DNA from: CAWDNM01 sp964521195
GTDB lineage: Bacteria > Actinomycetota > Coriobacteriia > Anaerosomatales > JAAXUF01
Reading direction: 5' to 3'
DNA: 64,000 nt
Assembly (NCBI GenBank): GCA_964521195.1
Contig: CAZFRE010000001.1
Span: 186,001-250,000, forward strand
A program made the position numbers and the translations under genes. This document shows positions 59,596 through 64,000 of this stretch, in pieces. Every line of letters begins with the position of its first letter. Within the stretch, counting starts at the first letter, position 1. The notes beneath the pieces are model-generated. The model was not told the origin of the DNA. It saw nothing but the letters and a program-made list of their open reading frames with translations, and made no database searches.

Positions 59596-60359
59596 AGGTC
59601 GACGCGATGGTGCTGGCAGGGGGTGAGGGCGCAGTCATCGACCCCACCGTCTCCATCAAGGGACTCGTGCCGATCGCGGGGCGGCCGATGATCGAGTGGG
59701 TCGTCAACGCGCTGCGCTCCTCGGATTCGATCGGGGAGATCGCGGTCGTCGTGCCCACAGCGGAGGGTCTGGGCGAGTGGGCCGAGGGCGTCGACCACCT
59801 GGTCATCTCCGATCGGAGCTTCATCGACAACGCGATCGCCGGGTTCAACATCTTCAAGAACGACCGGTTCGTTCTGGGCGCCACAGGCGATCTGCCGGCG
59901 CTCGACGCATCGGCGATCGATGACTTCGTTGCGCGATCCATCGCGACAGGCGCCGAGTTCACCTATCCGCTGATTCGTGCGGAGGACATGGAAGCGCAGT
60001 TCCCCGGCTCCCAGCGCACGTACGTCAAAGTGGCCGGCGGACCGGTGACCGGCGGCAACATGATGGTGCTCTCTCCGGAACTGATGGCACGCAACCGTTC
60101 GATCGGGCAGAGGCTCTTCGATACGCGCAAGTCACCGATCGCGATGGCGCGAGTCATCGGCATCCCGTTCATCTTCAAGTACGTGACAGGCCGCCTGCGT
60201 GTCGACGACGTCGAGAACAAGATGGGGCAGCTGCTCGGCGCCAAGTGCGCCGCCGTCTATACGGATCACGCATCCATCGGCGCGGACGTCGACAAGCCTA
60301 TCGATGTCGTTGTCGCGGAGAGGGTTCTCTACGAGCGGCTTAGGGGTACCATGAAGTAG
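59592..60359 (+). CDS. MobA-like nucleotidyltransferase of unknown substrate
   Basis: 255 residues from GTG 59592. MVLAGGEGA at the N-terminus, IKGLVPIAGRPMIEWVV and LGATGDLPALDASAI (metal Asp) are the NTP_transf_3 fold motifs. A C-terminal part resembles the linker of GlmU/MobA relatives. It is coupled to ispE, taking the place of purR in the Bacillus order. It may activate a sugar or cofactor; unassigned. Confidence 0.8.
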   Translation: MKVDAMVLAGGEGAVIDPTVSIKGLVPIAGRPMIEWVVNALRSSDSIGEIAVVVPTAEGLGEWAEGVDHLVISDRSFIDNAIAGFNIFKNDRFVLGATGDLPALDASAIDDFVARSIATGAEFTYPLIRAEDMEAQFPGSQRTYVKVAGGPVTGGNMMVLSPELMARNRSIGQRLFDTRKSPIAMARVIGIPFIFKYVTGRLRVDDVENKMGQLLGAKCAAVYTDHASIGADVDKPIDVVVAERVLYERLRGTMK

Positions 60360-60421
60360 CAGCGGTTGACCGCTTGCAGGGGCGTTCGGGGGAGCGCCAG
60401 ACCGACAAAAAGGGGGGGTCC

Positions 60422-60724
60422 GTGCAGATCACCAAGGTGACACTCCGTCCCGTGGCGATGAACAAGGTGTGCGCCATCGCCAGCATTGTTCTCGACGATA
60501 GTTTCGTGGTTCACGACCTGCGTGTGGTCAACGGTGACAAAGGACTGTTCGTGGCGATGCCGTCTCGGAAACTCCCGAACGGGGATTTCCGCGATATCTG
60601 CCACCCCATCAACACGGGTGCACGCAACGAGATCCAGCGGGCAGTGCTCGAGCAGTTCAACGTCGAGGGAGGCGTCGACGCATTCGCCGAGGCGGCCCGC
60701 GGACTGCCGGTCGAGGAGCACTAG
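60422..60724 (+). CDS. spoVG: SpoVG-family regulator
   Basis: 100 residues from GTG 60422, with a long AAAAAGGGGGGG upstream. VQITKVTLRPV, VVHDLRVVNGDKGLFVAMPSRK and NTGARNEIQRAVLEQF are characteristic of SpoVG, an RNA/DNA-binding regulator needed for septation control in spore formers but widespread in non-spore-formers. Spore formation itself is not implied. Confidence 0.95.
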   Translation: MQITKVTLRPVAMNKVCAIASIVLDDSFVVHDLRVVNGDKGLFVAMPSRKLPNGDFRDICHPINTGARNEIQRAVLEQFNVEGGVDAFAEAARGLPVEEH

Positions 60725-60791
60725 CCTCCGCCCATCGCTCGCCGTGCACGCACAGCGCAGTCGCGAGCGCCATCCGTCGGCGTATCGTTGG

Positions 60792-60821
60792 TTGACGCTG
60801 CTCGGAGCTGCTCCCTAAACT
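60792..60821 (+). promoter_or_regulatory. Sigma-70-like promoter for tRNA-Gln/glmU
   Basis: TTGACG (60792-60797), 18-base spacer, TAAACT (60816-60821), 34 bases before the tRNA. Confidence 0.6.
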
Positions 60822-60855
60822 GCGTTGCGGCCTAGGTGCCGCAGTTGTGCGCTGA

Positions 60856-60929
60856 TGGGGCATCGTCTAACGGCAGGACTCGGGATTTTGGTTCCCGCTA
60901 TCCAGGTTCGAATCCTGGTGCCCCAGCCA
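60856..60929 (+). tRNA. tRNA-Gln (TTG)
   Basis: A 74-base cloverleaf with encoded CCA. The acceptor TGGGGCA pairs with TGCCCCA, the anticodon loop reads ATTTTGGT with TTG, and the T-loop is GTTCGAATC. The discriminator is G. glmU begins 59 bases downstream. Confidence 0.97.
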
Positions 60930-60987
60930 CGCGCCGGCAAGCCCACGGGACGCGTCCGTGGCCGCTTCTCGTCTAAGGAGCAACCTG

Positions 60988-62361
60988 ATGAGTTCGATCG
61001 CTCTGATCCTCGCGGCAGGCGAGGGCACGCGGATGAAGTCCGACACCCCCAAGGTCGCGCACGAGATCCTGGGCAAGCCGATGCTGAACTGGGTCGTCGA
61101 TGCTGCTCGCGACGCGGGCTGCGAGCGCGTCATAGCGGTCACCGGCCACCGCGCCGAGCAGGTCGAGGCGCTGCTCGAGGGCATCACGAGCGTGCGTCAG
61201 GAGCGCCAGCTCGGGACCGGCCATGCGGTGATGTGCGCAGCCGATGAACTCGCCGGCTTCCAAGGGTCGCTGCTGGTGCTCTCGGGTGACACGCCGCTGC
61301 TGCGCGCCGAGACGATCGCCGGCCTCATCGCGATGCGCGAGGCGTCGGGCGCGGCATGCACGGTCCTGACCGCCGACCTCGCGAACCCGACCGGGTACGG
61401 CCGCATCGTGCGCATGAGCCACGACCTGTCGGTCGACCGCATCGTCGAGGAGAAGGACTGCTCGGCACAGGAGCGCCACATCACGGAGATCAACACGGGA
61501 GCGTACTGCTTCGACTCGGCGGTGCTGTTCGCCCACTTGGACCGACTGACCACCGACAACGCGCAAGGCGAGTACTATCTGACCGACATGATCCGCGTCT
61601 TCCGGGACGAGGGGATGACGGTCGGGGCGATGCTCGCCGACGACTGGATCGAGACGATCGGAGTCAACAGCCGCGTGCAGCTCGCCGAGGCGACCAAGCT
61701 CATGCAGCACCGCATCAACACCGCCCACATGCTCGCAGGCGTGACGATGACCGACCCCGATCTCGTGTGGGTCGGACCCGATGTCACGCTCGGCCGGGAC
61801 GTGGAGCTGCTGCCGATGACGTTCCTGCACGGCACCACGACGGTTGCCGATGGTGCGCGCATCGGGCCCAGCGCGCGGCTGACCGATGCGACGGTCGCCG
61901 AGGGCGCCGTCGTCGACGCGTCGGTCGTCGTCGGCGCTGTGATCGGCCCGGGTGCGAGCGTGGGGCCGGTATCGTACCTGCGCCAGGGCACGGTCCTCTC
62001 GGCGAACGCCAAGGCCGGAGCATGCGTGGAGATCAAGAACTCGACGGTGGGCGAGCGCAGCAAGGTCCCGCACCTGTCCTACATCGGTGACGCGACCATC
62101 GGTACCGATGTGAACGTCGGGGCCGGGTCGATCACCTGCAACTACGACGGCGTGAGCAAGCACCCGACCACGATCGCCGACGGCGCGTTCATCGGCTCTG
62201 ATACGATGCTTGTGGCGCCGGTCAACGTCGGCGCCGGCGCGGTCACCGCGGCAGGCAGCACCATCGCCCGCGACGTGCCTGAGGGAGCGCTTGCGGTCGA
62301 GCGCACCGATCAGGTCACGGTCGAGGGATGGGCGGCGCGCCGGGGCAAGCGCAAGGAGTAG
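60988..62361 (+). CDS. glmU: Bifunctional UDP-GlcNAc pyrophosphorylase/GlcN-1-P acetyltransferase
   Basis: 457 residues from ATG 60988 with AAGGAG. The N-terminal uridyltransferase has LILAAGEGTRMKS, RQLGTGHAV and LSGDTPLL. The C-terminal left-handed beta-helix (about 250-440) has hexapeptide repeats and the catalytic GAGSITCNYDG. It makes UDP-GlcNAc for peptidoglycan. Confidence 0.97.
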   Translation: MSSIALILAAGEGTRMKSDTPKVAHEILGKPMLNWVVDAARDAGCERVIAVTGHRAEQVEALLEGITSVRQERQLGTGHAVMCAADELAGFQGSLLVLSGDTPLLRAETIAGLIAMREASGAACTVLTADLANPTGYGRIVRMSHDLSVDRIVEEKDCSAQERHITEINTGAYCFDSAVLFAHLDRLTTDNAQGEYYLTDMIRVFRDEGMTVGAMLADDWIETIGVNSRVQLAEATKLMQHRINTAHMLAGVTMTDPDLVWVGPDVTLGRDVELLPMTFLHGTTTVADGARIGPSARLTDATVAEGAVVDASVVVGAVIGPGASVGPVSYLRQGTVLSANAKAGACVEIKNSTVGERSKVPHLSYIGDATIGTDVNVGAGSITCNYDGVSKHPTTIADGAFIGSDTMLVAPVNVGAGAVTAAGSTIARDVPEGALAVERTDQVTVEGWAARRGKRKE

Positions 62362-62392
62362 CGGACACGCGGACAAGGGAGCGGATTCGACG

Positions 62393-63355
62393 ATGGGTGA
62401 GCACGGCAAGCGCATGCTGGTCTTCGCTGGTACGAGCAATCCCGACCTGGCTGAAGGCGTCGCCAAGCACTTGGGCGTCGACCTCGGGAACGTCAAGATC
62501 CGCAAGTTCGCGAACGGCGAGATCTACGTCCGGTACCTGGAGAGTGTCCGAGGGGCGGACGTCTTCATCGTGCAGTCCATCTCGGCGCCGGTGAACGACA
62601 CGCTCATGGAGTTGCTCATCATGATCGACGCCGCGAAGCGTGCGTCCGCCCGCTCGATCACCGCGGTCATCTCACACTACGGCTACGCGCGCCAGGACAA
62701 GAAGTCGGCGTCGCGCGAGCCGATCACGGCGAAGCTCGTGGCCGACGTGCTGACGGTGGCGGGCATCGATCGAGTCATCACCATGGACCTGCATCAGGGC
62801 CAGATCCAGGGTTACTTCAACCTGCCGGTCAACCACCTCACGGCGCTGCCGATCCTTGCGGACTACTTCGAGTCGCTTAACCTGGACAACCTGTGCGTGG
62901 TGAGCCCCGACGTGGGGCGTGCGAAGGCGTGCAAGAAGCTCGCCGACATGCTCGGTGCGAGCCTCGCGATCATGCACAAGGGCCGTCCGGATCACAACGT
63001 CGCGGAGATCACGCACGTCATAGGTGATGTCGAAGGCAAGAACTGCATCGTCGCCGACGATATGATCGATACGGCCGGTTCGGTCGTGGCGGGGGCGAAG
63101 GCGCTCAAGAACGCCGGGGCCGCCTCGGTGTACGTGACCGCCACACACGGTATCCTCTCGTCTCCGGCGTACGACCGGCTCGAGTCCTCGGTGGTGACCG
63201 AGGTCATCGTGACGAACACCATCCCGGTCCCCGAGGAGTACACCAACAGCAAGATCCACGTCCTCTCGGTCGCGCCGCTGTTCGCGCGCGCCGTACAGAA
63301 CGTGTTCAACGACGAGTCCGTCTCGGAGCTCTTCGACCCCGATTTCCAGCTCTAG
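62393..63355 (+). CDS. prs: Ribose-phosphate pyrophosphokinase
   Basis: 320 residues from ATG 62393. FANGEIYVR, SHYGYARQDKKSASREPIT (ATP/R5P loop), MDLHQGQIQGYF and CIVADDMIDTAGSV (PRPP-binding loop) identify Prs, which makes PRPP for nucleotide, histidine and tryptophan synthesis. It follows glmU by 31 bases, as in Firmicutes. Confidence 0.98.
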   Translation: MGEHGKRMLVFAGTSNPDLAEGVAKHLGVDLGNVKIRKFANGEIYVRYLESVRGADVFIVQSISAPVNDTLMELLIMIDAAKRASARSITAVISHYGYARQDKKSASREPITAKLVADVLTVAGIDRVITMDLHQGQIQGYFNLPVNHLTALPILADYFESLNLDNLCVVSPDVGRAKACKKLADMLGASLAIMHKGRPDHNVAEITHVIGDVEGKNCIVADDMIDTAGSVVAGAKALKNAGAASVYVTATHGILSSPAYDRLESSVVTEVIVTNTIPVPEEYTNSKIHVLSVAPLFARAVQNVFNDESVSELFDPDFQL

Positions 63356-63424
63356 ACCACCAGACAGGTCGCTTGGGTAGGTAGTACTCGACGACACCGC
63401 ACGCACGAGAAGGAGCCGCTCACC

Positions 63425-64000
63425 ATGGCCGAATCCACCGTACTCACCGTGTTCCCCCGCACTGTCGTCGGCAAGGCGAACCGTCGCCTGTCCGCCGAAG
63501 GTCAGATCCCGGCCGTCCTCTACGGCATGGGCCGCGACGCGCTGCCGATCGCCATCGACCGTCACGACTTCGAGCTCTTCATGTCCCACCACGCTGCCGG
63601 CTCGACGCTGGTGGAGATTCAGATCGAGGGCGAGAAGAAGCCGGTCAACGCGATGATCCGCGAGATGCAGACCAGCCCGCTCAAGGGCAGCATCCTTCAC
63701 GTGGACTTCCTGGCTGTCTCGCTCAACAAGCCGGTCCACGCCGTGGTGTCGCTGCACCTCGTCAACGATCCCGCCGGCGTCAAGGCCGGTGGCGTGTTGA
63801 CCGTCGATCGGCACGATCTCAACGTCGAGGCCAAGCCGGCCGAGCTGCCCGAGTTCATCGAGGTCGACGTCTCGGCACTCGAGGTCGGCGACTCGCTGCA
63901 CGTCCGCGACATCGTCCCGCCGAAGGGTGTCACGCTGCTCGACGACGCCGACGGCATCGTCGCCTCCGTCACTCCGCCGACCGTCGCCGTTGAGGCCGAA
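63425..64000 (+). CDS. rplY: 50S ribosomal protein L25/general stress protein Ctc, right end cut
   Basis: About 192 residues visible from ATG 63425, which follows AGAAGGAGCC. The L25 domain (about 1-95, with GQIPAVLYGMGRDALPIAI and LHVDFLAVS) binds 5S rRNA, and the TL5/CTC C-terminal domain (LPEFIEVDVSALEVGDSLHV) follows. The frame continues past the window. The gene order glmU-prs-ctc is the Bacillus arrangement. Confidence 0.95.
   Translation, partial: MAESTVLTVFPRTVVGKANRRLSAEGQIPAVLYGMGRDALPIAIDRHDFELFMSHHAAGSTLVEIQIEGEKKPVNAMIREMQTSPLKGSILHVDFLAVSLNKPVHAVVSLHLVNDPAGVKAGGVLTVDRHDLNVEAKPAELPEFIEVDVSALEVGDSLHVRDIVPPKGVTLLDDADGIVASVTPPTVAVEAE

Noticed and set aside
60422..60724. Spore formation implied by SpoVG, AbrB and Veg
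   Set aside because: These families are widespread in non-sporulating bacteria and no spore-specific gene is in the window.
60973..62505. Minus-strand frame over glmU
   Set aside because: Antisense to glmU, which has all catalytic motifs.
1..64000. CRISPR arrays, insertion sequences, prophage or integrative elements
   Set aside because: No regularly spaced repeats, transposase, integrase or phage genes were found; the tRNAs have no adjacent integrase.

Overview
This is a 64 kb, strongly GC-rich chromosomal window. GTG starts are frequent, Shine-Dalgarno sequences are strong, and coding is dense on both strands. PASTA proteins, actinobacterial-style SHOCT and DUF6325 small proteins, and a Firmicutes-like housekeeping block (abrB, veg, spoVG) in a high-GC background point to an anaerobic actinobacterium of the Coriobacteriia/Anaerosomatales kind. 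The anaerobic sulfatase-maturating enzyme, the Dcu-type C4-dicarboxylate carrier, formate-tetrahydrofolate ligase and a polyferredoxin-like protein support an anaerobic lifestyle. The taxon is an inference; no rRNA is present.

Left part (1-31 kb) is an accessory, envelope- and stress-flavoured region. It runs: cardiolipin synthase (cut by the left edge), a Sap/GAP-like membrane protein, a ClC channel, and a peptide-use operon (M20 dipeptidase plus APC permease) beside a Dcu carrier. A sulfatase neighbourhood follows: a radical-SAM sulfatase activator with a SEC-C tail, two cytosolic sulfatases (one fused to a DUF1269-like domain) and two SulP anion transporters. Interspersed are PASTA-repeat membrane proteins without a kinase, HdeD- and PLDc_N-type membrane proteins, a LURP-one protein, a TetR regulator whose frame lacks a start, a tandem alpha/beta-hydrolase fusion, an AI-2E-type exporter, a Na+/H+ antiporter and small stress-like proteins. 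Several gene remnants lie here: a HAD tail, a duplicated small membrane protein tail and a cardiolipin synthase tail. Many of these genes share an upstream oriented box, TGACC-N4-GGTAAG, 35-100 bp before the start codon. This looks like an undescribed regulon.

Middle part (31-52 kb): potassium-type channel, Rex-like regulator, a third PASTA protein, a secreted subtilase with cell-wall-binding repeats, tRNA-Phe, a calcium-repeat secreted protein, fhs with a ferredoxin protein, glycosyltransferase, a secreted coiled-coil/lysozyme-like protein, an HD-GYP/HEAT pair, an IrrE-like protein, a ROK kinase and two paralogous membrane proteins.

Right part (51.7-64 kb) is a conserved housekeeping run: rsmI, abrB-like, metG, tatD, flavoprotein, yabE-like 3D protein, rsmA, veg, ispE, nucleotidyltransferase, spoVG, tRNA-Gln, glmU, prs and rplY/ctc (cut by the right edge). 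The order is close to the Bacillus subtilis abrB-ctc region. Almost everything here is co-directional; abrB is the exception.

No CRISPR array, insertion sequence, rRNA or prophage was seen.
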